Shown here: positions 25,115 through 33,689 of the stretch, in pieces
Position numbering within the stretch: position 1 is the stretch's first letter
How the letters are laid out: the number at the start of each line of letters is the position of its first letter
Assembly: GCF_900107155.1 (NCBI RefSeq)
Contig: NZ_FNOX01000009.1
Location: 62,001-126,000 of the forward strand
Source of the DNA: Pseudomonas salomonii
Lineage (GTDB): Bacteria; Pseudomonadota; Gammaproteobacteria; Pseudomonadales; Pseudomonadaceae
Length of the DNA: 64,000 nucleotides
Direction: 5' to 3'
Notes under the pieces: generated by a model
The model's database searches: none
What the model was told of the DNA's origin: nothing
What the model saw: only the letters and a program-made list of their open reading frames with translations
Made by a program: the position numbers and the translations under genes

Positions 25115-25813
25115 ATGAACGCACTCGCCGCTTTCCCGATCAACAGCAAATGGCCTGCCCAGCACCCGGAGCGCTTGCAGCTGTATTCGCTGCCCACGCC
25201 CAATGGGGTCAAGGTGTCGATCATGCTGGAAGAACTGGGGCTGCCTTACGAAGCACACAAGGTCAGTTTCGAGACCCAGGACCAGTTGTCGCCGGAGTTC
25301 ATGTCCTTAAACCCCAACAACAAGATTCCCGCGATCATCGACCCCAATGGCCCGAGCGGCCAGCCGCTGGCGTTGTTCGAGTCCGGCGCGATCCTGATTT
25401 ACCTGGCGGAGAAAACCAGCCAGTTGCTCTCCGAAGACCCGGCCACCCGCTACGAAACCCTGCAGTGGCTGATGTTTCAGATGGCCGGTATCGGTCCGAT
25501 GTTCGGCCAGGTCGGGTTCTTCAACAAGTTCGCCGGCAAAGCATACGAAGACAAACGTCCGCGTGACCGCTACGCCGCCGAATCTCGGCGTTTGCTCGGC
25601 GTGCTGGAAAAACACTTGCTGGGTCGCACCTGGATCATGGGTGATGAATACAGCATCGCCGACATTGCCACCTTCCCGTGGATCCGTAATTTGATCGGGT
25701 TTTACGAGTCCGGCGACTTGGTCGGCATCGCTGATTTCCCTAATGTGCTGCGTGCACTGGACGGTTTTGTCGCCCGCCCGGCGGTGATGCGTGGCCTGAG
25801 TATTCCGAGCTAA
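25115..25813 (+). CDS. Glutathione S-transferase family protein (YghU/YfcG-like)
   Basis: 232 residues with a thioredoxin-fold N-terminal domain and an all-helical C-terminal domain. LQLYSLPTPNGVKVSIMLEELGLPYE is typical of the Nu-class disulfide-bond reductase GSTs (YghU/YfcG), with TPNG in place of a catalytic Ser/Cys. LNPNNKIPAIIDP and LFESGAILIYLAEK build the glutathione site. ATG at 25115 fits domain length; the frame is open far upstream but shows no GST sequence there. Three bases separate it from the PhzF gene, so the two are co-transcribed. Confidence 0.92.
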   Translation: MNALAAFPINSKWPAQHPERLQLYSLPTPNGVKVSIMLEELGLPYEAHKVSFETQDQLSPEFMSLNPNNKIPAIIDPNGPSGQPLALFESGAILIYLAEKTSQLLSEDPATRYETLQWLMFQMAGIGPMFGQVGFFNKFAGKAYEDKRPRDRYAAESRRLLGVLEKHLLGRTWIMGDEYSIADIATFPWIRNLIGFYESGDLVGIADFPNVLRALDGFVARPAVMRGLSIPS

Positions 25814-25816
25814 GAC

Positions 25817-26659
25817 ATGCCGACTTTCGATTTCAAGCAACTGGATGTGTTCAGCGGTGTTTCGCTCAAGGGCAACCCCCTGGCGGTCGTGCTCGGCGCC
25901 GATAGCCTTACGGACCAGCAAATGGCCGACTTCGCCAACTGGACCAACCTTAGCGAGACCACGTTTTTGCTGACGCCGCGGGACCCACGGGCGGATTACC
26001 GGGTAAGAATTTTCACCACGCTTAAAGAGCTGCCGTTTGCCGGGCACCCGACTCTGGGCAGTTGCCATGCGTGGCTGCAGGCAGGCGGCGTGCCCAAAGG
26101 TGAGGAGATTATCCAGGAGTGCGAAATCGGCCTGGTGCGTGTCCGTCGCCAAGGCGATGAACTGGCGTTTATTGCACCACCGTTGTTGCGCACGGGGCCG
26201 GTGGAAGCGCCCCTGCTGGAGCGCGTGCGCCTGGGGTTGGGCCTGGCACCTGAGGCCATTGTGCGCAGCCAGTGGGTGGATAATGGCGCAGGTTGGCTGG
26301 CGGTGATGCTGGGCCAGCGCGATCAAGTGTTGGCCTTGCAGCCTGACTTTTCGCAATTGCATGGCTTGGCCATTGGCGTCATCGCGCCCTGTGACCCGGC
26401 GCGTGACGACGTGGACAGCCACTTTGAAGTGCGCGCTTTTATCGCCGGTGACGGCGCCCAGGAAGACCCGGCCACCGGCAGTTTGAATGCCGGTGTTGCC
26501 CAATGGTTGCTGGCCGAAGGCCTTGCGCCCGCGCGGTATGTGGTCAGCCAGGGCACCGTGATTGGTCGTGCCGGGCGGATTCGCGTAGAGCGCCAGGGCG
26601 ATGAAATCTGGGTTGGCGGCGCAGTGGCGGTGTGCATCGAAGGGCGAGTCCAGCTCTAG
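25817..26659 (+). CDS. PhzF family isomerase/epimerase
   Basis: 280 residues, about the length of the PhzF/diaminopimelate-epimerase fold. Seen are DVFSGVSLKGNPLAVVL, the conserved SETTFLL with its catalytic glutamate, FAGHPTLG and the C-terminal EDPATGSLNAGVAQWLL. No phenazine genes are present, so it is one of the many PhzF paralogues of unknown substrate, not the phenazine enzyme. It follows the GST gene by three bases. Confidence 0.9.
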   Translation: MPTFDFKQLDVFSGVSLKGNPLAVVLGADSLTDQQMADFANWTNLSETTFLLTPRDPRADYRVRIFTTLKELPFAGHPTLGSCHAWLQAGGVPKGEEIIQECEIGLVRVRRQGDELAFIAPPLLRTGPVEAPLLERVRLGLGLAPEAIVRSQWVDNGAGWLAVMLGQRDQVLALQPDFSQLHGLAIGVIAPCDPARDDVDSHFEVRAFIAGDGAQEDPATGSLNAGVAQWLLAEGLAPARYVVSQGTVIGRAGRIRVERQGDEIWVGGAVAVCIEGRVQL

Positions 26660-26774
26660 ATCAATATATTGTTACGGCCCACGCAATACACTATTGGCCC
26701 CTGGGCGTTTGTGCTGCGGGGGCCAAGGGGCATAAGCTTTTGCCCCAAATATTCTGCCGCTATCCAGGAAAGCC

Positions 26775-27749
26775 ATGACCAGCCAGTTCCCCCAAGCCCG
26801 TCCTCGCCGCCTGCGCCGCTCCCCGGAGCTGCGTGGCCTGTTCCAGGAAACCGAATTCACCCTCAACGACCTGGTACTGCCGATTTTCGTCGAAGAAGAA
26901 ATCGATGACTTCGTGCCGATCACCAGCATGCCGGGTGTGGTGCGTATTCCTGAGAAAAAACTGGCCGGTGAAATCGAGCGTTATGCCCGTGCCGGGATCA
27001 AGTCTGTGATGACTTTCGGCGTGTCCCACCACCTGGACGCCAACGGCAGCGACACCTGGAAGGAACGCGGCCTGGTCTCGCGCATGTCCTCGATCATCAA
27101 GGACGCTGTGCCGGACATGATCGTGATGTCCGACACCTGCTTCTGCGAATACACCGACCACGGCCACTGCGGCGTGATGCACGGCGCCCACGTCGACAAC
27201 GACGCGACGCTGGTCAACCTCGGCAAACAAGCCGTGGCCGCTGCCCGTGCCGGCGCCGATGTCATCGCACCGTCGGCCGCCATGGACGGCCAGGTCCAGG
27301 CCATCCGCCGCGCCCTCGATGACGCGGGTTTCACCCATATCCCGATCATGGCCTACTCCACCAAATTCGCCTCGGCCCTCTACGGTCCGTTCCGCGAAGC
27401 TGGCGGCAGCGCTCTCAAAGGCGACCGCAAAAGCTACCAGATGAACCCAATGAACCGCCGCGAAGCCGTGCGCGAATCCCTGCTCGACGAACAGGAAGGC
27501 GCCGATGCGCTGATGGTCAAACCGGCTGGCGCCTACCTCGACATCATCCGCGACATTCGCGAAGCCTCACGCTTGCCGGTGGCGGCGTATCAGGTGAGTG
27601 GCGAATACGCGATGATCAAGTTTGGCGCCCAGGCCGGGGCGATTGATGAGGCGCGGGTAGTGCGCGAGACGTTGGGGTCGATCAAACGGGCTGGCGCGGA
27701 TTTGATTTTTACGTATTTTGCGATGGATTTGGCGTTGGCTGGGATCTGA
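26775..27749 (+). CDS. hemB: Delta-aminolevulinic acid dehydratase HemB (zinc type)
   Basis: 324 residues. It condenses two 5-aminolevulinate molecules to porphobilinogen. The zinc-binding cysteine cluster D-T-C-F-C-E-Y-T-D-H-G-H-C-G is complete, as in the E. coli enzyme. The Schiff-base lysines are in YSTKFAS and MVKPAGAYLDI. The usual P. aeruginosa HemB is a magnesium-type enzyme lacking these cysteines, so this may be a second, zinc-dependent copy. A hairpin CCTGTGGCGAG/CTCGTCACAGG (27763-27792) follows the stop. Part of this gene is duplicated at 28231-28425. Confidence 0.94.
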   Translation: MTSQFPQARPRRLRRSPELRGLFQETEFTLNDLVLPIFVEEEIDDFVPITSMPGVVRIPEKKLAGEIERYARAGIKSVMTFGVSHHLDANGSDTWKERGLVSRMSSIIKDAVPDMIVMSDTCFCEYTDHGHCGVMHGAHVDNDATLVNLGKQAVAAARAGADVIAPSAAMDGQVQAIRRALDDAGFTHIPIMAYSTKFASALYGPFREAGGSALKGDRKSYQMNPMNRREAVRESLLDEQEGADALMVKPAGAYLDIIRDIREASRLPVAAYQVSGEYAMIKFGAQAGAIDEARVVRETLGSIKRAGADLIFTYFAMDLALAGI

Positions 27750-27802
27750 TTTTGGGCTGCGGGCCTGTGGCGAGTGAGGGGGCTCGTCACAGGAGCTTCA
27801 AG

Positions 27803-28189
27803 CTATGAATACAGTGATTCAGACCATTGTGTGCGGTACGCAATTTGCTCGTTAATGTCGTTTGTGAGTTCATTTTCTTCATAATCGAATATACGAACGA
27901 GCTTCGCGTCCGGATCACCTAGTTTTGTTTCGTAAGCAACCAATCCACTAGACATTTGTGAGCACATTGCCGAAGGATATACATTGAGTTTAGCGCCTTT
28001 ACAGAGGAATTTTATGTCGCTAAAGTCTTTTCTCATTAGGCCAAAACACATATAGATATCAATGTCGGTGTAAGTTTCTTTTACGCCGTTCGCGAACGTT
28101 ATCGAGAGCGTTGCTGTTTTTCCATCACACTCGATGGTCGCATTTTCGCGAATCGAATTTCTGATTGTGATGATCTCTAATTTTTTCAC
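27803..28189 (-). CDS. Immunity-like protein, paralogue 1 (distal to rhs)
   Basis: 128 residues, soluble. It is clearly paralogous to the protein at 28489-28920: shared blocks include YT..DIY.C, IKFLCKGAK.NV.PS.M.SQMS.G.VAYE..LG and LV.IFD.EE..LT.D..EQ. Position beside an Rhs toxin and strong AT-richness suggest an immunity protein or an orphan copy of one. The start is GTG at 28189 without a good ribosome site. Between it and the rhs-linked paralogue lies a hemB fragment. I recognise no named family. Confidence 0.75.
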   Translation of the reverse strand: MKKLEIITIRNSIRENATIECDGKTATLSITFANGVKETYTDIDIYMCFGLMRKDFSDIKFLCKGAKLNVYPSAMCSQMSSGLVAYETKLGDPDAKLVRIFDYEENELTNDINEQIAYRTQWSESLYS

Positions 28190-28230
28190 TTTCTAATCTC
28201 TATTGGGATTAATTAATGAATAGTCTTTAT

Positions 28231-28425
28231 GACGTTGTGCCGGACATGATCGTGTTGCTCGACACCTACTTCTGCGAATACACCGACTACGGTCGTTGCG
28301 GTGTGATGCACGGCGCTCATATAGACAACGACGCGGCCTAGGTCAACTTCTGCAAACACGTAGCCGCCGCCCTTGACAACGCTGGCTTCACCAAAATCCA
28401 GATCATAGCGTTGGCCGGGATCTGA
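28231..28425 (+). pseudogene. Degenerate, internally deleted copy of hemB
   Basis: Bases 28231-28364 match hemB 27102-27235; 28368-28408 then match hemB 27312-27352; 28408-28454 match hemB 27732 onward, through the stop codon and into the flanking CCTGTGGCG hairpin. Two internal deletions, an in-frame TAG (28338-28340), and loss of a zinc cysteine (DTYFCEYTDYGRCG) show it is dead. It lies between the two immunity-like genes in the same orientation as hemB, which marks a tandem duplication of 'hemB 3' end + immunity gene'. Confidence 0.92.
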
Positions 28426-28488
28426 TTTTGGTTTGTGTGCCTGTGGCGGGTGAGTATCTCACCACGGCGTTGGTATTAACTGACTTCA

Positions 28489-28920
28489 TCAGTCGTTACT
28501 GTCTTTTAGATCAGCGGTTTCAGTTCGATCTGCACCTATAGACGTTATCCATTCTTTGTAAAAATTATATTGCTCCTTTGGGTCGCTCGTGAGGTTATGT
28601 TCTTCAAAGTCAAATATGTTGACCAAGTCTTCTCGTGTAGCGCGTTTCCCAAGAGTCAATTCATAAGCAACCATTCCTCCACTCATCTGCGAGGCCATGC
28701 TAGAAGGCCTAACATTGATTTTCGCACCTTTACAAAGAAATTTTATATGAGGGAAGTCTGCTCTAACTTTTGCCAAGCATTGGTATATGTCTTCTGCTGT
28801 GTACACCTTCGCGAAATTATCTGCTTCAGAAAATTTCAACTTTATATGGGTGGAGTCATATTTGAAAGTGACATATTTTTCTACGTTATTTATTATGGCT
28901 TTAATTTTTTTTGTTTTCAT
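28489..28920 (-). CDS. Immunity-like protein, paralogue 2 (coupled to rhs)
   Basis: 143 residues, paralogous to the 128-residue protein at 27803-28189, with an extra charged C-terminal tail (RTETADLKDSND). Its ATG (28920-28918) overlaps the rhs stop by four bases, so it is translationally coupled to the toxin and is the best candidate for the cognate immunity protein. The region is very AT-rich (12 G/C among the 60 bases 28861-28920). No catalytic motif of an ADP-ribosylglycohydrolase is visible, so protection is probably by binding the toxin. Confidence 0.82.
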   Translation of the reverse strand: MKTKKIKAIINNVEKYVTFKYDSTHIKLKFSEADNFAKVYTAEDIYQCLAKVRADFPHIKFLCKGAKINVRPSSMASQMSGGMVAYELTLGKRATREDLVNIFDFEEHNLTSDPKEQYNFYKEWITSIGADRTETADLKDSND

Positions 28921-31900
28921 TTTATTTTCCTGTTTGGGTTTGGAATCGAATATCCCACATAGCTGCCATCTCGTTTCATAGGCGTCGCACCCAAAATGTC
29001 TTCTGTATTTATCTTGCTTTGTATAGCTATTTCGCCTTCATTGTCAAAAGGAGCTAATTTTCCTAATTCTTTGTTAACGTCACGACCGGGAATCTTTTTT
29101 AGCGCGTAGAGAAAGCCTTTTCGAGTTCCGTATTCGGTCGCAAAATCAATTCCGATAAGTTTCGAGGGAGAAGTACTTATGAAGTTGCTCGGTGGGTTGT
29201 TGCTGTCGAGCGCGTGCAAGTATAAGTCATTGCTGTCGCCCTTGCTTTTAAAACCATGTTGAAAAATACGGTCTGGAGTTTTGTCATCGCCACGGAATAA
29301 GTATTCGCTGTTGCTGGCTGGCTGTTTGGGCTCTCCCTTGTTTACTTTCGCTTTGGCGATGTCTACCGCTTCAGATTTTGATTTACAGCCATCCTCACCA
29401 GGGCACGAGTTCAAACCTAGCGGATCCACCCACCCGGTAGGGTTCGGCACGTATTGGTACGTATTAATCCCACCCGCCAGCTTCACCGGGTCCGGCGTCA
29501 GGTAACGACCAATATCCGGATTGTAGTAGCGATGGCGGTTGTAGTGCAGCCCGCTTTCCGCATCAAAATATTGGCCCTGGAAGCGCAGCGGGTTGTCGAT
29601 TTTTCTGACGTCTAGGCGGGCGATTTCGCCGTAGGCGCGGTAGTGCGCGGACCAGACGATTTCGCCTTCGGGGTTTGTGAGTTCCTGTGGCGTGCCGAGG
29701 TGGTCGAGTTGGTAGTGGAAGGGCTTGGTGTCTTCTGGGCCAAAACCTTCCAGTAGTGCTAGCGGCCGAAAACTGTCTGGCTCGTAGATATAGCTGCGAT
29801 GCCGATCCGCGTGGTGTTCAGCTACCAGCTTGTCGCCTTGCCAGAAAAACTCCGTGGTTTTCCCATCCACCGTCTTGCTGATCCGCCGCCCAAACGGGTC
29901 ATAGCGGTAGCTGGCGGTTTGCCCGTTTGGTTGAGTAATACCCACCAACCGATGCTGGCAGTCGTAGCGGTACTCCGTAACGAGCTGATGACCCCTGCCA
30001 CGCCGCTGGCGGATCAAATTGCCGAAGGCGTCGTAGTCGTAATGATGATCGCCTTGGATCATCAACCGATTCCCCGCCACGATGTCCGGGCCGGGGCGGT
30101 CTTGCATCAGCAGGTTGCCGGCCGGGTCGTGGCCGAAGCGTTCCTGCACGTCTTGCGAGTGATCGGCGCGGGTCAGGCGGGCCAGGGGGTCGTAGTGGTA
30201 GTGGTGTTCGCCTTTGCGGGTGTCGAGCAGGCGGGTGAGGTTGCCGGCGGTGTCGTAGTCGTATTGGCGTTGGTAAAGCGTGTGTTGCTGTTGGCTGACG
30301 GCGTGGGCGTGCAGGCGGTTCTGGTCGTCGTAGTGGTAGTGGCTGAGGAGTTGGCCTTGTTGGCGTTGGTGTTCGCGGCCGGTTTTGAACAGGTGGGACG
30401 TGAGGGTCTCGCCGTTCAGTTCGACGGTGGAAAGGTGGCCGCCTTTGTCGTGGTTGAACACCAACCGGTTATTGTCCGGCAGGCGCAGCTTTTTAAGCTG
30501 CCCGCAGGCGTCGTAGCCGTAGCGCAAAGTGCCCCAGCCCTGGTGTTCGGCGGTGAGGCGGTTTTGTGGGTCGTATTCGTAGGCGAGCGCCCAGTGGCCG
30601 TCGTCGACGCTAAGGAGATTGCCTTGGCGGTCGTAGGCATAGTCGACAATATTGCCGTCTGGCAGGGTTTTTCTTACGAGGCGCCCGGCGTGGTCTCGCT
30701 TGTAGCGGGTAACGAGCTGACTGCCGTCGTCGCCGTGTTCGGTTTTCTCCGCCAGGTTGCCGTTGAGGTCATACACGTAAGCCGTGCGCTGGCCGTCAAA
30801 GCCGATTTCCTGCTGGATCAGGCCATTGGGGTGGTAATCGAGCCGGTAGGTTTCGCCTGCCTCGTTTTCGATGGAGGTCAGCAGCAGGCGCGCATTGTCG
30901 TAGCGGTACTTAACATGGGTGCCGTCGGCGTTGATTCGGCGGCTGATCAGGTGCAGGCCGTCGGCGTATTCGTAGCGGGTGACGTGGCCGAGTTCGTCGT
31001 GTTCGGCGGTGATTTTTCCGTAGGCGTTGTAGCTGTATTCGCGCGTTGCGCCGCCTGGCTGGGTCAGTTTTCGCAGGCGTCCGGCAGCGTCCCATTGGTA
31101 CTGTGTGAGCTTGCCGAGTTCATCTTCACGAGTAACCTGCCGACCAAGGTCGTCATAGCGATAGCGCTTGATACCGCCATTGGGCAGCAGCTCCTCAAGC
31201 AACTGCCCGCGCTCATTCCAAACCAGCCGATGGCAACTGTTGTCGGGAAACCAAACCCCCGTCAGCTGCCCATATTTGTTGTAGCTGTAGTCCGTGACAT
31301 TGCCATCAGGATCGGTCTTGCGAATGACGTCGCCCTGATCATTGCGCTCATACTTCCAGACGGCGAGCCCACGCCTTACGACCCGTACGAACCCGTTGTC
31401 ATGCTCGTAGGACGTCGGCTCATCGTCCCCCGGAAACAGCGCCACCAAGCGTCCGGCTTCGTCGTACTGGTACGCCGTCACCGCCCCAAGCGGGTCCTGC
31501 TCGACCGTCAGGCGGCCCTTGTCGTCATAGGATTTGAAGTGTTCAGCGCCGTCCGGATCAATGCGCTGCACCAGACGTGCACGATCATCGTGGACATAGA
31601 CTTCCTGGCTGCCATCGGCGTTATACACCGTGACACGGCCGTCATCGCCCCAGGCATACCGCGTATCCATCTGCGAAAAGCTGGCCCAATGCCGAACACA
31701 CCGAGAAGCCTTGCCCGCTCGTTCCCATTCCCAAAAGAAACTCGCGCCACCGGCCAACCCACGTTCAAGAATGACGTGCTGCTCGTCGTACCGATAAACC
31801 TCGCGTTCACCTACCGCATTGGTCGCAGAAACCAGTCGCCCAAGGTCGTCATAGGCGTAGGAAACAAACTTCTGCTCGGTCACCCATTCGAAGGGCTCAT

Positions 31901-32507
31901 GCCCTTTGGCCCGATGAACCTGATAGTCCACCGCCACAATGCGGCCCAATTCATAACGCAGAAACAGCGAGCGACCCACACCGTTATCCAGCCGCTCAAC
32001 CCGCCCCAAACGATCGTGAAAAACTCGCAGCCGGTTGTCATACGCATCGCTGATGGCAACCAGCACGCCATTGTGGAAGTGATAAAAACGCGACGCCTGA
32101 GCCAGCACCAACTCATCAGGCAATTCACCCAAATAAATCGCCGCTTCAGCCAAGCTATTGGTAATCGCCGGTCGAGCAGCGGTAGGCAGTACAAACTCAG
32201 TGCGGCGATTTTCATGATCGGTCCACACCACCGACTCACCGGAAACACAAAGCCTGTGCGCCAGCGAATGACTCCAGCCAAACCCCAACCCGCCATCCAC
32301 TTCCACCGCGCTGGTGCGATAAAGCCGCGTCCATTCAAACGGCAAGACCCCATCCAACGTGCCATCAGTGAGGGTCAGCAATTCCTCGCCGGTGACCATC
32401 GACACCGGGCAACCGTGGGTGACGGTTTTGTCCGCAGGGGCCGCCGCATCGCCATTGAGGTTCTTGCCCGAAGCCGGTACATCATCCACAGGTTCCTGGC
32501 GCACCAA
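28917..32507 (-). CDS. Rhs polymorphic toxin: Rhs core and ADP-ribosyltransferase-like C-terminus
   Basis: 1196 residues. It opens with the Rhs entry domain (GCPVSMVTGEELLTLTDG...FEWTRLYRT), continues through some twenty YD repeats and ends its core at DPVKLAGG...YVPNPTGWVDPLGL (~1032). The last 164 residues are a variable tip: LFRGDDKTPDRIFQHGF (Arg1072), NFISTSPS (1111-1113) and EGE (1157-1159), the R / S-T-S / E-x-E layout of cholera/pertussis-type ADP-ribosyltransferases. GC content falls sharply at the tip. The listed start (TTG) is nominal: the frame continues upstream beyond an in-frame TAG into the gene at 32517-33689, so this may be the lower part of one broken gene. Confidence 0.9.
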   Translation of the reverse strand: MVRQEPVDDVPASGKNLNGDAAAPADKTVTHGCPVSMVTGEELLTLTDGTLDGVLPFEWTRLYRTSAVEVDGGLGFGWSHSLAHRLCVSGESVVWTDHENRRTEFVLPTAARPAITNSLAEAAIYLGELPDELVLAQASRFYHFHNGVLVAISDAYDNRLRVFHDRLGRVERLDNGVGRSLFLRYELGRIVAVDYQVHRAKGHEPFEWVTEQKFVSYAYDDLGRLVSATNAVGEREVYRYDEQHVILERGLAGGASFFWEWERAGKASRCVRHWASFSQMDTRYAWGDDGRVTVYNADGSQEVYVHDDRARLVQRIDPDGAEHFKSYDDKGRLTVEQDPLGAVTAYQYDEAGRLVALFPGDDEPTSYEHDNGFVRVVRRGLAVWKYERNDQGDVIRKTDPDGNVTDYSYNKYGQLTGVWFPDNSCHRLVWNERGQLLEELLPNGGIKRYRYDDLGRQVTREDELGKLTQYQWDAAGRLRKLTQPGGATREYSYNAYGKITAEHDELGHVTRYEYADGLHLISRRINADGTHVKYRYDNARLLLTSIENEAGETYRLDYHPNGLIQQEIGFDGQRTAYVYDLNGNLAEKTEHGDDGSQLVTRYKRDHAGRLVRKTLPDGNIVDYAYDRQGNLLSVDDGHWALAYEYDPQNRLTAEHQGWGTLRYGYDACGQLKKLRLPDNNRLVFNHDKGGHLSTVELNGETLTSHLFKTGREHQRQQGQLLSHYHYDDQNRLHAHAVSQQQHTLYQRQYDYDTAGNLTRLLDTRKGEHHYHYDPLARLTRADHSQDVQERFGHDPAGNLLMQDRPGPDIVAGNRLMIQGDHHYDYDAFGNLIRQRRGRGHQLVTEYRYDCQHRLVGITQPNGQTASYRYDPFGRRISKTVDGKTTEFFWQGDKLVAEHHADRHRSYIYEPDSFRPLALLEGFGPEDTKPFHYQLDHLGTPQELTNPEGEIVWSAHYRAYGEIARLDVRKIDNPLRFQGQYFDAESGLHYNRHRYYNPDIGRYLTPDPVKLAGGINTYQYVPNPTGWVDPLGLNSCPGEDGCKSKSEAVDIAKAKVNKGEPKQPASNSEYLFRGDDKTPDRIFQHGFKSKGDSNDLYLHALDSNNPPSNFISTSPSKLIGIDFATEYGTRKGFLYALKKIPGRDVNKELGKLAPFDNEGEIAIQSKINTEDILGATPMKRDGSYVGYSIPNPNRKIK

Positions 32508-32516
32508 CGCGGTCTG

Positions 32517-33689
32517 CTACGTCTTGCCGCGCACCGCCGGCACCGGGTTGGCAACCAACTCATTCCCGGCTTTCAACGGCGCAACCGGCACGGTCTTGAT
32601 CGGCGTCGCGGCACTGCCCAGCAACAGAGGTTTAACCGCCGTTGCATGTGGCTCCAACGTCAGCCCCACATGCTGTTTTGCCAGCAACTCGAGCAAATTT
32701 CGGGCCCGTCCAGACTTGATGTGTGCGAGCGCCTGGGTACCCAGGCGCACTGCTACGCCCATGCCCGCCGTCGCCCAAATCAACAGCAAGTTGATCAACA
32801 CCTCGCCGGTGATTTCGCCCATCAGCTCATACATATCTTGCGGCGGCAGCAGGCGCATCCAGCTGACCATCGCCGACACGTAAACGAACAACAGCGGCTC
32901 ATCACTGAGTACCAGCAGGCCGTTGGCGATCGCGTCGTTGCTGAGTGTCAGCAGCTCATCAAGCTCGGCCTGGGAGATGTACGTCAGCAACTTTTCGCTG
33001 TTGGGCTTGATGTCCGCCAACAGCTCATACAGCTGCGTCAAGTTGTCCCAAAGGGTGTAGAGCGCCGTGCCCATGCCATGGAGAACCGCTTTCTCCAGCA
33101 TCCTGCGTTGGTCGAGCGGTTTAGCGTCGGTATAAATTGCCCACTGCGCCTGGAAGGTGTCGTTCCAGGCTTTACGCAGGCGCTCTTCCAACCCCGCAAT
33201 CACTGACTGATAAGACGCGTACAGTGCCTTGACGTGATCTTTGGAAACATTGGGATAAAAACTGATTCGGTACGCTTGATTTCGATCACACTCGGTGATT
33301 TCGAGAATGCCGCTGGGGCCGATGGTGTGGTGGATCGGCTCGCCCAATGGGCCGCCGTTAGGATCGACGCGTTGCAGCACCACCGGCGTAGTGCCGATGG
33401 GCACAAAACGCGTGCTTTGGAACATATGCACCAGGGTCAACGTGCCATTGGCCTGGCACGTGGCGACGGTGCTGCTGGGAATGATGGAGCGGTTGATCGG
33501 GGCGACCAGCGCCACCTCATCCCCGACCTTGAACACCTGCTCGACATCCAGCGCCGAGAAGCTCCAGAAGCTCGACGCCCAGTCGTCAAAGGTATTCAGA
33601 CATTCGCGAAAATCGCGGAAGACGCTTTCAACGTCGACCGTCTTCACGTCCATTGGGGTCAGGGCCAGCCTGCCAATGGCCGGGTTCAA
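32517..33689 (-). CDS. N-terminal part of Rhs protein, ended by in-frame amber codon
   Basis: 390 residues, same frame as the Rhs core that follows. Contains a soluble N-terminal domain, a helical middle and a hydrophobic stretch (LLFVYVSAMVSWMRLL, EVLINLLLIWATAGMGVAV). It stops at TAG (32519-32517); only three codons separate this from the TTG taken as the next start, and translation would read K-T-*-Q-T-A-L-V into the core. A CAG-to-TAG change would explain it. No PAAR motif is seen. The start is taken as TTG 33689, with AAGGGG upstream, since no ATG lies before residue 13. Confidence 0.8.
   Translation of the reverse strand: MNPAIGRLALTPMDVKTVDVESVFRDFRECLNTFDDWASSFWSFSALDVEQVFKVGDEVALVAPINRSIIPSSTVATCQANGTLTLVHMFQSTRFVPIGTTPVVLQRVDPNGGPLGEPIHHTIGPSGILEITECDRNQAYRISFYPNVSKDHVKALYASYQSVIAGLEERLRKAWNDTFQAQWAIYTDAKPLDQRRMLEKAVLHGMGTALYTLWDNLTQLYELLADIKPNSEKLLTYISQAELDELLTLSNDAIANGLLVLSDEPLLFVYVSAMVSWMRLLPPQDMYELMGEITGEVLINLLLIWATAGMGVAVRLGTQALAHIKSGRARNLLELLAKQHVGLTLEPHATAVKPLLLGSAATPIKTVPVAPLKAGNELVANPVPAVRGKT

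Noticed and set aside
25817..26659. Phenazine biosynthesis (phzF)
   Set aside because: No other phz gene is present and PhzF-like paralogues are common; it is co-transcribed with a GST.
28231..28425. The second hemB segment as an assembly error
   Set aside because: It differs from hemB at many bases, has two deletions and lies between two clearly diverged paralogues, so it is a real, old duplicate.
29799..33206. A very long open frame (1135 codons) on the plus strand opposite rhs
   Set aside because: It is the antisense shadow of the Rhs YD repeats; the composition (Val/Ala/His/Gln rich, no domains) and the strong match of the minus strand to Rhs rule it out.
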